Part shown: positions 8,656 through 16,444 of the stretch, one piece after another
How the letters are laid out: the number at the start of each line of letters is the position of its first letter
Numbering within the stretch: position 1 is the stretch's first letter
Assembly: GCA_014595895.1 (NCBI GenBank)
Contig: JABUKB010000008.1
Span: forward strand, 1 to 64,000
Source of the DNA: Lysinibacillus odysseyi
Lineage (GTDB): Bacteria; Bacillota; Bacilli; Bacillales_A; Planococcaceae
Reading direction: 5' to 3'
Length of the DNA stretch: 64,000 nt
The notes under the pieces: generated by a model
What the model saw: the letters and a program-made list of their open reading frames with translations, nothing else
The model's database searches: none
Told to the model about the DNA's origin: nothing
Position numbers and translations under genes: made by a program

Positions 8656-9141
8656 TTAACTAATCCAAGTCATTTTAACTTCTTTAGGTTTCCATTTACT
8701 ATTTTTATAATGAACTTTACCTTCTATTCCAAATGCTCCTAAACCTGAACGATGCTTAGAACCCTCAAAAAGGATTTCCTTGTTAAACTTAAAATCAAAT
8801 TTTTCTATGCTAAGAAGTACGCCATCCAAACTCAATGTATCTGGGTTATACAATCCCTTTGCTTCCAGCTGTTCAAAAGTAGAGTCCATTACTTCCACTT
8901 TATATTTTTCCCTAAAGTAGCTTAAAATTTCTTCTTTATCTCCTTTATCTACATCTTCAAAATTACTCATATCAATAGCTATATATTCCATGTTCCTATT
9001 TAATGCTTGATTTCGTTCCATTATAGTATCCAATGCAACACTATATATTTCTCCTACATGTTCCTTTGGTTTTATGGCGGTATTACAAGCAGAAAGTAAT
9101 ACCGATAGTATAAGTAAAATAATAAAATACTTCAGTTTCAA
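8656..9141 (-). CDS. small lipoprotein of unknown function
   Basis: From a TTG start at 9141 (after GAGGTAGGATAAAG) this encodes 161 residues beginning LKLKYFIILLILSVLLSAC, a clear type II signal peptide with lipobox LLSAC. A longer frame runs up to 9267, but the extra 42 codons have no signal-peptide logic and overlap a repeat, so the short start is preferred. The mature part has a predicted mixed alpha/beta composition, with 'EEILSYFREKYKVEVMDST' near residues 72-90. I do not recognise the family. It is a single-gene unit. Confidence 0.7.
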   Translation of the reverse strand: MKLKYFIILLILSVLLSACNTAIKPKEHVGEIYSVALDTIMERNQALNRNMEYIAIDMSNFEDVDKGDKEEILSYFREKYKVEVMDSTFEQLEAKGLYNPDTLSLDGVLLSIEKFDFKFNKEILFEGSKHRSGLGAFGIEGKVHYKNSKWKPKEVKMTWIS

Positions 9142-9366
9142 CTTTATCCTACCTCGATTCGAACTCTTTATTGGTAAAATCATTGTCTTGTTTACTGTAT
9201 TTCGACAATAAAGTAAGGATTCCTTTAAAAAAGTTACCAAAGCGTTGTTTGGGAAGGCTTTGTTCATAGTTACCTAACTACACTTTGGGGACATCTTCAA
9301 GGTGATGGACTTCTTAATGTCGAATTCGAATTTAATCATACCTAAAAAGAAATTAAGGAGGATACC

Positions 9367-9870
9367 ATGATTAATTACAGATTTATTGCTTGTAACGAAA
9401 AACTGCCAACCTTTCAAGAAGCATTAGAAGATGAAAAAATGAAATCTTATAATGAACTGTTAAAAATGGGGCTAACCGAGGAACAAATTAAAATTCGGGG
9501 AATTGATTTATCAAAAGTGGACAGAGACAAAAAAGTGTTTCTCATTTTCCTTCCTGAAGAATTAAAAACTAGCCCTTTAGTTATCAAAAACGATTCTTCT
9601 AATACATATGCACGCTATTTAACGGATAAGAAGTATATTTACAGAGTGGAAGGGGTTGAAAATTCTCTTATCCATTTTGCTGGTTATATTGGGAAATATG
9701 CAGATATATGGACTGAATTAGAATTGTGGCAAGTGTTAGAAGATGATTATTTAGTAGACCCTTTAAGCATTTCTCAAACGATTATTAAGTCACGACAAAT
9801 GACAATAGAGAAGTTGGAGGAGTTTTTGGAGACTGATATTCCAAAAAAGTTAATACTTGTTCAGCGTTAG
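9367..9870 (+). CDS. hypothetical cytoplasmic protein
   Basis: The gene encodes 167 residues from an ATG with a strong AAGGAGG seven bases upstream, so it is very likely translated. There is no signal peptide or membrane segment. It is rich in Lys, Glu and Leu, with 'KKVFLIFLPEELK' near residue 57 and an aromatic 'YIGKYADIWTELELW' stretch near 106. I recognise no domain. It stands alone between two other accessory genes. Confidence 0.65.
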   Translation: MINYRFIACNEKLPTFQEALEDEKMKSYNELLKMGLTEEQIKIRGIDLSKVDRDKKVFLIFLPEELKTSPLVIKNDSSNTYARYLTDKKYIYRVEGVENSLIHFAGYIGKYADIWTELELWQVLEDDYLVDPLSISQTIIKSRQMTIEKLEEFLETDIPKKLILVQR

Positions 9871-10069
9871 CATTTCAGTGGTCTAAAATATTATATTCCC
9901 ATATTAAAATGACAATTCCGAAGGTAAGCTCAATGACTCTGAACAAAGCTTTCCTAAATAAATTTAGGGATGATAATTTAATATAGTAGGTAAGCACAAG
10001 TATTGAGTTACAATAAATGTAAATATGTAAAGCATAAAACATACACTCTGTTTAAAGGAGAAGTTTCCG

Positions 10070-10951
10070 ATGAAGAAGAAAATATTAATTTTTGGCTCAG
10101 GAGTAATTGGAAGTATCATGGCTCTAATGTTTGCAAAAAGTGGGCAAGAAGTATTTATGTATGCAAGAGGGACAAGATTAAAGGAACTGAATGAAAAAGG
10201 TCTAGTATACCAAAAGAATAATGAGATTAAGAAAGCCCATGTTCATATAGTTAGTAATATAACAAACCATCAGATTTACGATTTTATTTTTGTAACTGTG
10301 AGATATGAACAAATAGAAAGTGCGCTTGAAGAAATTAAAAATATACAGTGTGGAAATATTGTGACTATGGTAAATAACCCAAACGGTTACGAGAAGTGGG
10401 AAAATATCGTCGGAAAGAATAGAATAATTCCTGCATTCCCAGGTGCAGGAGGTAAGATAGAGAATGGTGTATTGGATTATAAAATTACACCAAGGTTCAT
10501 CCAATCAACAATTTTTGGTGAACTAAACGGAACAAAAAGCGAGCGGATTGAGATCTTAAAAAAGATATTTAAAAAGGCACGAATACCTCATTCTACATCT
10601 AATGAGATGGAATATTGGCAAAAGTGTCATCTAGCTTTAGTGCTTCCTTTAGCACAAGGAATCTATAAAGATGGAGGAGATAATTATAGTACCTCTAAAA
10701 ATAAAGATGCCATAAGATATATCTCTAGCTCATTAAAAAGCAATTTTTCTAAATTAAAATCTTTAGGAATAAATATTACACCTAAAAGATTTTTATTATT
10801 AATGTATATTCCAAACCCTCTATTAATGTACTTTTTGATGCTTATTTATAACACAAAATTTGCAGAGACAGTGATTTGCGAGCATGCATTAAATGCGAGG
10901 GAAGAAATGATGAAACTAGAAGAAAGCTTTAATAGAATAATTAATAAATGA
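10070..10951 (+). CDS. ketopantoate reductase family (ApbA/PanE) oxidoreductase
   Basis: The 293-residue protein begins KKKILIFGSGVIGSIMALMF, an N-terminal Rossmann dinucleotide-binding motif (GSGVIGS) as in ketopantoate reductase. 'FIFVTVRYEQIESALEEI' near residue 75 fits the second strand of that fold. The C-terminal ApbA_C region is present but divergent and ends in a hydrophobic segment. The start ATG follows AAAGGAGAAG. As a lone gene outside a pantothenate operon, it may act on another 2-oxoacid; PanE activity is not claimed. Confidence 0.7.
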   Translation: MKKKILIFGSGVIGSIMALMFAKSGQEVFMYARGTRLKELNEKGLVYQKNNEIKKAHVHIVSNITNHQIYDFIFVTVRYEQIESALEEIKNIQCGNIVTMVNNPNGYEKWENIVGKNRIIPAFPGAGGKIENGVLDYKITPRFIQSTIFGELNGTKSERIEILKKIFKKARIPHSTSNEMEYWQKCHLALVLPLAQGIYKDGGDNYSTSKNKDAIRYISSSLKSNFSKLKSLGINITPKRFLLLMYIPNPLLMYFLMLIYNTKFAETVICEHALNAREEMMKLEESFNRIINK

Positions 10952-11233
10952 GTAAGGATTTTATTATTTTAAAATTTAAAGTTATGAATAAAAAAGACTA
11001 ATTAAAGGTACCAATAATATAAGTAAATATTTTTAAACTTAATTCTACATTGCTTGCATTCAAACTAGCTCTGTCGTCTCTAATAGGCTCTTCTATCCAT
11101 ATTTTTATACACGCTTAATAAAAGTAAAACACCGCAACAGATGGCAGTATAAAGAGCAACGTTACATAATCTGAGGTAGTAAATAAAGTTATATCAATAA
11201 AGAATCCCTTTCAGGTTATATTTCAATTATTTA
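10952..11233. other. spacer without recognisable gene
   Basis: About 280 AT-rich bases between the ApbA-like gene and the AgrA-type repeats at 11234. I see nothing coding. Confidence 0.5.
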
Positions 11234-11298
11234 GACGTTAGAGACTAAAATATTAGCGTTTAGGATTATTTATAGTTTCATCCTCAATCTACTATAAA
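11234..11298 (+). promoter_or_regulatory. predicted AgrA (LytTR) site and promoter of the bacteriocin-like gene
   Basis: Direct repeats CGTTAGAG (11236) and CGTTTAGG (11257) start exactly 21 bases apart. They are followed at a fixed offset by TTATAG (11270-11275), a 17-base spacer and TATAAA (11293-11298). The same arrangement (repeats 21 apart, then TTATAC at the same offset of 13) is found upstream of agrB on the other strand. Two-repeat sites with about two helical turns between them are typical of LytTR regulators such as AgrA. Confidence 0.68.
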
Positions 11299-11347
11299 AT
11301 ATGAAGTGTCAAAGGATTAATAAAATATAGTAGAAGGAGCATGTGCA

Positions 11348-12112
11348 ATGTCTATGAAAAAATGGTTTACGGCAGTATTGCTATCTGGGGTTTTAATACT
11401 ATCTAGTTTATTTACGCCCTTTATGTCATTTCAAAATGCCGAAGCGGAACAAATTGAGGTGCTTTTAGACTCGTTAGAAGAAGCTTCTGCAAATTATCAA
11501 CAGATGTCTAATGAATTTGAACCTGTTTCCAACGCGTCACCTAACATCAAAACGGTTCAATCGCTAATCAGAAATAAAGAAATTAACATTCATAGCGAAA
11601 ATAAATTAGATTACAGTAAAATAACAGCACAATTACATATAGAGAGCGGTAAAATTTATGTATCCGTTCCATTTAAGGTGAAAAAGACATCAACTCAAAT
11701 GGAAGGGTTAGTGATTATCCTTACTTCTGATCATAAGTTAGATTCATATTCAGAAATTCACTTAAATGCTGTAGAAGAAGAATTAAAGGGTTATACAAAA
11801 ATGTGGAACAACGGCACTTTAATAAAAGATGAAGTTGTGAATATGCCTAAAGAATTGTTTAAAGATGCAAGTATAGAACTTGAAAGAAATCAAGCAGGAC
11901 CAACTGCAGAAGCTGGTTTTAGTACTTGGTATAAAGGGTTTAACGATTGTTTAGCCTCTAAAGGTGTAACTTGGGCATTAATTACGTTAGCAGGCTCCAT
12001 TTGTGGAGGCGCATGTGCAGTGACGTTTGGAGCTGGGTGTGCAGCATGCTTTTATGGTCTAACATTTTTATCTGGTTTTAGTATCGGTGAATGTTTCTGG
12101 AAAAAATATTAA
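11348..12112 (+). CDS. secreted bacteriocin-like precursor with Cys-rich halocin C8-like C-terminus
   Basis: This 254-residue protein has a Sec signal peptide (MKKWFTAVLLSGVLILSSLF, cleavage likely after AEA near residue 35). A hydrophilic propeptide of about 150 residues follows. The C-terminus is a compact hydrophobic block of ~60 residues with six cysteines, spaced as 'DCL', 'ICGGACAV', 'GCAACF' and 'GECFW'. Gly/Ala-rich Cys-pair blocks of this kind occur in halocin C8-like bacteriocin domains, where the C-terminal peptide is released and disulfide-bonded. The start ATG follows AAGGAG by eight bases. The upstream AgrA-type repeats and neighbouring agr locus support a quorum-controlled secreted antimicrobial. 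Family assignment is from pattern only. Confidence 0.62.
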   Translation: MSMKKWFTAVLLSGVLILSSLFTPFMSFQNAEAEQIEVLLDSLEEASANYQQMSNEFEPVSNASPNIKTVQSLIRNKEINIHSENKLDYSKITAQLHIESGKIYVSVPFKVKKTSTQMEGLVIILTSDHKLDSYSEIHLNAVEEELKGYTKMWNNGTLIKDEVVNMPKELFKDASIELERNQAGPTAEAGFSTWYKGFNDCLASKGVTWALITLAGSICGGACAVTFGAGCAACFYGLTFLSGFSIGECFWKKY

Positions 12113-12130
12113 GAACAGTAGGGGATTGTT

Positions 12131-12319
12131 ATGAAGATGATTAAATTGCTTTCTATACTGCTCTGTTTCTGTTCGTTGATTGCTTTGATTGGAATTTTTC
12201 TAGATGAGGTAATTATACCAGCTGCTATCATCTATCCAATTATCTTTATCCTATCGTTAGTTTTAGCACTTCTCGCAACAAAACAAAATCAAAGAACAAA
12301 AGATGAAGCGATTAAATAA
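12131..12319 (+). CDS. small two-helix membrane protein, candidate immunity protein
   Basis: The 62-residue protein starts 18 bases after the bacteriocin-like gene, with GGGGATTG upstream. It has two hydrophobic segments (about residues 5-24 and 28-50) and a short charged tail (KQNQRTKDEAIK). Small two-helix membrane proteins directly after a bacteriocin gene are often immunity or accessory factors. That role is inferred from position only, since the sequence carries no recognisable motif. Confidence 0.6.
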   Translation: MKMIKLLSILLCFCSLIALIGIFLDEVIIPAAIIYPIIFILSLVLALLATKQNQRTKDEAIK

Positions 12320-12452
12320 TACAAGATTTAATAGTAATAGCGCTAATTCCGCGTCTGGGGTATAAAAAATAGATGTACCTGTTCAGTACGCACGGAGAAT
12401 AGCTAGCTATTTGGTACAGGTTTATGATGTAAAACCTTCTTGAGAGGGAATA

Positions 12453-12489
12453 GAAAAGGTGAAATCGACGATGCGGTTTCACCTTTTTA
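12453..12489. terminator. bidirectional terminator between bacteriocin operon and agrA
   Basis: The perfect stem AAAAGGTGAAA (12454-12464) / TTTCACCTTTT (12477-12487) has A-runs and T-runs on both sides. It ends the rightward bacteriocin transcript and the leftward agr transcript. Confidence 0.88.
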
Positions 12490-12570
12490 TTATATAAAAG
12501 CAGCGAGTCCAATATTTTTAAGTCCTGACGCGCCATATACCATCTTTATTCTCGAGATTTGAGGCTAAAC

Positions 12571-13320
12571 TTACGGTTCATTAGTAGGCAGTTCATGAAT
12601 AGCCTGCTCAAGTGATTTCACTCGTCGAAATGCCACTGGACATATACTGCCATCTTTCATAATAACCTGTTTTTGCTTTTTATCGAATTTAGAGATATTT
12701 TTAATATTGATGACATAGGAACGGTGTGTACGGAAAAAGTGACTGTCGAATTCTTCGACAGTGTTTAAAGAGTCATAATATTCATAGATTCCTTGTGTTG
12801 TATGCAAAGTGATTTTATGTGCAATATTTGATACTTTAAAAAACATGATACTTCCCATCTCTATATTCTTCACAAATTCCCCATGCCTTAAAGGAAAATA
12901 GTGAAGTTCAGGCTGTATCCCAATTTTATTGTACTTTTGATGTGCCTTTTTTAAGGCGTTGAGTACCTTTTCCTTGATGGACAACATTTCATCTTTCATG
13001 ATGAAATCCAATGCTTCTACATGATATGTAAAGGTTAATCGCAGCATTTCACTATGGGACGTAATAAAAATAATACTAGCCAAAGGATCCAACGAACGTA
13101 TTTGTTTCGCTAAATCTAGCCCTGTTATCTCGCTGCCTAAATCAATATCTAAAAAGTAGCAATCGGCACGCTGCGATTGAATATACGATATAACCTCGAA
13201 TGGATCAGTAGCCTTTAATTGAATTTCAATACCGTTTTCTTCTATTAGGGCATAGTTTTCGATATAAAGGGCTATTTGTTCAAGGATTTTTTCATTGTCT
13301 TCACATAAAATAACTTTCAT
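12571..13320 (-). CDS. agrA: AgrA-type response regulator with LytTR DNA-binding domain
   Basis: This 249-residue regulator has an N-terminal receiver ('MKVILCEDNEKILEQI', phospho-acceptor Asp in 'YFLDIDLG' near residue 59) and a C-terminal LytTR domain ('HKITLHTTQGIYEYYDSLN', 'FFRTHRSYVINIKNI'). The start codon lies directly after the agrC stop. LytTR regulators bind paired ~9-bp direct repeats, and two such pairs were found nearby, upstream of agrB and of the bacteriocin-like gene. It is the last gene of the leftward agrBDCA operon. Confidence 0.92.
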   Translation of the reverse strand: MKVILCEDNEKILEQIALYIENYALIEENGIEIQLKATDPFEVISYIQSQRADCYFLDIDLGSEITGLDLAKQIRSLDPLASIIFITSHSEMLRLTFTYHVEALDFIMKDEMLSIKEKVLNALKKAHQKYNKIGIQPELHYFPLRHGEFVKNIEMGSIMFFKVSNIAHKITLHTTQGIYEYYDSLNTVEEFDSHFFRTHRSYVINIKNISKFDKKQKQVIMKDGSICPVAFRRVKSLEQAIHELPTNEP

Positions 13321-13321
13321 T

Positions 13322-14626
13322 TTATTTGTCCTCCATGATATGTAATTCTACGGAAAACCAATTTTCATTAAACCATAAATCGAATGAAACATTCGACGTT
13401 TGACTGATGATATTTCTGACTGTAGATAATCCAATGCCTTGGCCATTCACTTTTGTAGTGAATCCCTCTTCAAATAATTTTTGGGGCGGTATTCCTAATG
13501 GAGTCACTTCATTGCGGATTACAATGGTTGTTGCTTTTGGTTGCTGTATGAGGGCAACTTGAATATGTTTCGTCTGATGCTCCATACAGCCTTCTATTGC
13601 ATTGTCAATCAAAATGCCAAGTATCCGATTCAAATCGATGATATCCATTGAGATGGTATGAATGGGCTCTGGGATTTCAATAGATATTTGTAGATTTTGT
13701 TCAATTGCCTGATTCGACTTAGTAAACAACAATCCTTTTAACCCGCGAATCTGTAAATTATCAACAAGCCCAATGATTTTGTTGCTATTGAAAGATTTCT
13801 CCTCAAAACGAACGATATTTTCTTCAAAATGCTTGCTTAACCCTTTCCAATCGCTATCCTGAATATAGCCACGCAAACTTAATAAAATATTTAAATAATC
13901 ATGGCGGAATTTCTGCATATCCCGGTTCACTTGTTCCAAGGAACTCACATAGTTTTCAAAGTTTTGGTATTCTTTTTCGCGTGCTTGCAGTTTTTGCTCT
14001 TTATATACGATAGATAATAGAAACATGATAAGTATAAAAATAAAAAGAAAATAAAAAGAAAAAATAATGAGATTTATTTTTAATGATTTAATAGTCAAAT
14101 CTTGAAAGACAGTAAAAATATTATAGTAAAAAGTAAGTACCGTAGCGAAAACAATTAATACTAACAAAGACTGTACTTTTATGGAAATCTGAACTTTCTT
14201 TAGGGAGAAGTCACGTAGAGATTTGAACCCTATCACTACGACTGCAAAGAATAGAATAAAGATGCTTATGCGTAATAATAGTTGAAGTATCTCATTAGCA
14301 GGCTTGATAGCTGTATTAAATACTAACAATGTAGCCATGTGATCTGTAATAATAGCAATTAGAAATAGTATGGCTATATAGATACAAGATGAAAATTTTT
14401 TTGTATATATAATGAAAAAAAACATTAAGGAAATAAATAAATAAATAGTACCCGCCCAGTAAACGATTTGATAGAGAATGAAGGACGGTATAAATAATAT
14501 TGAAATAGCAATGAAAAGCTGGCGTGTAGAAAGTTTAATGTTCTTTAAATAAATAAAGCCAACTAAAATCATAAGAAATTGGACCGGGAGATTAATCAAA
14601 TTACCCAATGTGCTGTTTATATGCAT
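13322..14626 (-). CDS. agrC: AgrC-type sensor histidine kinase
   Basis: This 434-residue kinase has a multi-helix N-terminal membrane domain (about six to seven segments in residues 1-215). It continues into the HPK10-type box 'QKFRHDYLNILLSLRGYI' near residues 238-255, with the phospho-accepting His, and an ATPase domain with 'ILIDNAIEGCMEH' and 'GIGLSTVRNII'. It should sense the AgrD-derived cyclic peptide and phosphorylate AgrA. Its Shine-Dalgarno lies inside a long hairpin between agrD and agrC. Confidence 0.92.
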   Translation of the reverse strand: MHINSTLGNLINLPVQFLMILVGFIYLKNIKLSTRQLFIAISILFIPSFILYQIVYWAGTIYLFISLMFFFIIYTKKFSSCIYIAILFLIAIITDHMATLLVFNTAIKPANEILQLLLRISIFILFFAVVVIGFKSLRDFSLKKVQISIKVQSLLVLIVFATVLTFYYNIFTVFQDLTIKSLKINLIIFSFYFLFIFILIMFLLSIVYKEQKLQAREKEYQNFENYVSSLEQVNRDMQKFRHDYLNILLSLRGYIQDSDWKGLSKHFEENIVRFEEKSFNSNKIIGLVDNLQIRGLKGLLFTKSNQAIEQNLQISIEIPEPIHTISMDIIDLNRILGILIDNAIEGCMEHQTKHIQVALIQQPKATTIVIRNEVTPLGIPPQKLFEEGFTTKVNGQGIGLSTVRNIISQTSNVSFDLWFNENWFSVELHIMEDK

Positions 14627-14679
14627 AAAAAAATCCTCCTACTTATCTATTTCATTATAGTAAGTAAAAAGGATTTTTT
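14627..14679 (-). promoter_or_regulatory. hairpin between agrD and agrC covering the agrC ribosome-binding site
   Basis: On the minus strand AAAAAATCC plus TACTTA pairs with TAAGTA plus GGATTTTTT, with one bulged T. The right arm contains the agrC Shine-Dalgarno GGAGG and ends in a T-run just before the ATG. It could act as an attenuating terminator, a translational block or a processing point, letting agrB/agrD exceed agrC/agrA. Confidence 0.6.
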
Positions 14680-14722
14680 AAATATGAATTCCAAAAATGA
14701 TAAATAAATGTTAGTCAGTTCC

Positions 14723-14878
14723 TTATTTTAATTCTTTTTCTAGTTCCTCTTCCAATTCTTTCGGGACTTTCATCTCATGGAAAAAACCAGCACACATTTG
14801 AACACTGCCATAAGTTCCGAGTTTCATCAGTAATATGCCTATAGCGGATAAACTATTTTGTTTTATTCTTTCCAACAT
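14723..14878 (-). CDS. agrD: AgrD-type autoinducer precursor peptide (51 residues)
   Basis: This 51-codon gene starts two bases past the agrB stop. The product has an amphipathic N-terminal helix (MLERIKQNSLSAIGILLMKL), a core ending 'QMCAGFF', and an acidic tail (HEMKVPKELEEELEKELK) resembling the AgrD recognition tail with its conserved Pro-x-Glu-Leu. By family rules AgrB would cut after the Phe pair and close a thiolactone from the Cys (residue 29) to the C-terminal Phe (residue 33), giving a five-residue ring (CAGFF) with a short exocyclic tail. The exact tail length is unknown. Confidence 0.88.
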   Translation of the reverse strand: MLERIKQNSLSAIGILLMKLGTYGSVQMCAGFFHEMKVPKELEEELEKELK

Positions 14879-14879
14879 T

Positions 14880-15443
14880 TCATGCAACCCCATTCTCTTT
14901 AAATTGAATTATTAATGTCATAGTTTGAATAAATATTCCCAATGTAATATAGGGAAAAAAGAAAGGAGGAACGATCAAAGTACCCAGTGTGAGCAATAGG
15001 ATACGTTTCTTTAATTTTCTATGCAAAAGTTGTCTGTGTTTTACGTTAGACAGTGAATTTACGCTTGTTCCCATCGGTCCAATCAACCACATCACTACAC
15101 TGCAAATAATAAATACTATACCTAAGATAAAGGAATGGACATTGCTCTGTACCAATATAAATGTAAATATAGGGAAGCTTACCACGCTCCAAATCACACA
15201 AAAAAGACTGTTGGAGCTATGCCAACCGAATGAAACTTGTCGCAGTATCAAAAAACTAAGATGCACGAGTAAAGTTTCAAAAAAGCAATTTAGCAAAATA
15301 GCGACCCCGTAGATAATAATCCCTTTTTTAATGCTATCAATGAGTAGCGAAAAGCCGAATTGTAAGCGTACAATCTGCAGCTTGTCCATATCTGATGAAA
15401 GTAACTTATTTAATATTCTTTCTTCATAGGGAGCAAAGTTCAT
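14880..15443 (-). CDS. agrB: AgrB-type autoinducer-processing membrane protease
   Basis: This 187-residue integral membrane protein has the AgrB catalytic pair in 'RQVSFGWHSSNSLFCVIW' (His near residue 76, Cys near 83, spacing normal for the family). It has four to six hydrophobic helices. Together with AgrD it makes the thiolactone signal. It is the first gene of the leftward agr operon, behind a promoter with AgrA-type repeats, which gives the usual positive feedback layout. Confidence 0.92.
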   Translation of the reverse strand: MNFAPYEERILNKLLSSDMDKLQIVRLQFGFSLLIDSIKKGIIIYGVAILLNCFFETLLVHLSFLILRQVSFGWHSSNSLFCVIWSVVSFPIFTFILVQSNVHSFILGIVFIICSVVMWLIGPMGTSVNSLSNVKHRQLLHRKLKKRILLLTLGTLIVPPFFFPYITLGIFIQTMTLIIQFKENGVA

Positions 15444-15478
15444 TATTTTACCTCGTTCGTAGTATGTAGTTTATATTC

Positions 15479-15543
15479 ACTATAACCTTAATAAAGAAAG
15501 TGGGTATAATTTAGCCTGAACGTTAACTATTTTATCCTGAACG
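15479..15543 (-). promoter_or_regulatory. predicted AgrA site and promoter of agrBDCA
   Basis: On the minus strand two copies of CGTTCAGG start 21 bases apart (15543 and 15522). The second, read as AACGTTCAG, matches the AgrA/LytR-type consensus at every position. TTATAC (15504-15509), an overlong 19-base spacer and TATAGT (15479-15484) follow. Weak -35 and long spacing are typical of promoters that need AgrA. Confidence 0.72.
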
Positions 15544-15576
15544 CGATCATTTTACTGGTAAACTTTTTCTATGGAA

Positions 15577-15616
15577 TGAAAAGAGCACCATCCTTTTGAA
15601 GAAAAGGTGATGCTCC
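15577..15616 (-). terminator. terminator after YfnB-like HAD gene
   Basis: The stem GAGCAtCACCTTTT / AAAAGGATGGTGCTC is read on the minus strand and followed by CTTTTC. It lies a few bases past the stop at 15626. Confidence 0.85.
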
Positions 15617-15625
15617 TGTCATTCA

Positions 15626-16327
15626 TTATTTAACGAGGACATTAACGATCCCGAGTATCTCATGTAGATGATGAATCGTATAAGTTGGCTGAATAGATGT
15701 CGTGTTCGGCTTGGCAGACGAATTTAGCCACATAGAATCAATCCCCGCATTATGACCGCCTAACACATCGGCGCTTAAACGATCGCCTATAATTACAGTG
15801 TTTTGGAGTTCAAAATCAGGAATACGTGCAAATACATAATCAAAGAACTCCTTCATCGGCTTTTTATAGCCGGTTTCTTCTGACACAAAAATATCTTTGA
15901 AATAATGATGCAATCCCGCATCATGTAAACGGCGGTGCTGCATATCCAAAATGCCATTGGTTACGACATATAAATCAAAATGGCCATGCAGCTGGTCCAA
16001 TAGCTCTTTTGCTCCGTCCATCAGATCGTGACCTTGCGCTAGATATTCTCTATATTGCTGATCGACAGCAATGCCGTCTACATGAAAGCCATGCAAAGCT
16101 AAAAAACGTTGGAAGCGTGTATGCAAAATGGCATCTTGATCTATTTTCCCCAATTCATAATTTGTCCAAAGTTCCTGATTAATACTTTTATATGCTAGGA
16201 TATTTTCTTCAATATAAGGTATTTCATACTGTGCAAAAATTCGTTGTAAAGCATTCGCTTCTGTTATAGTAAAATTTAATAAAGTGTCATCAATGTCGAA
16301 AAGTAGTGTTTTATAAGCCACAATCAT
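15626..16327 (-). CDS. yfnB: HAD-family noncanonical pyrimidine nucleotidase, YjjG/YfnB-like
   Basis: This 233-residue HAD phosphatase has motif I 'LLFDIDDTLLNF' near residue 8, motif II 'VVTNG' near 119, the motif III Lys in 'ETGYKKPMKEFF' near 151 and motif IV 'IIGDRLSADVLGGHNAGID' near 178. The cap domain is of the YjjG type. Family members dephosphorylate odd pyrimidine nucleotides (house-cleaning). It is a single-gene unit with its own terminator. Confidence 0.85.
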   Translation of the reverse strand: MIVAYKTLLFDIDDTLLNFTITEANALQRIFAQYEIPYIEENILAYKSINQELWTNYELGKIDQDAILHTRFQRFLALHGFHVDGIAVDQQYREYLAQGHDLMDGAKELLDQLHGHFDLYVVTNGILDMQHRRLHDAGLHHYFKDIFVSEETGYKKPMKEFFDYVFARIPDFELQNTVIIGDRLSADVLGGHNAGIDSMWLNSSAKPNTTSIQPTYTIHHLHEILGIVNVLVK

Positions 16328-16444
16328 TCCCCTTTAGTAGTTTTTTCTTTTATTGTATAGTATCAGCGGCAAAAATGCTGTGATATTGTTCATCCGCTCT
16401 ATCATCTTTAAGCTCAGGAAATAGTCGTAGGGAGGCAGGCAGGT

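Noticed and set aside
9142-9267. N-terminal extension of the lipoprotein gene up to 9267
   Set aside because: A TTG with a ribosome-binding site at 9141 directly precedes a clean lipoprotein signal peptide; the extension overlaps repeat-like sequence.
10003-10194. 63-codon frame ahead of the ApbA-like gene
   Set aside because: It overlaps the supported gene in another frame and has no ribosome-binding site of its own.
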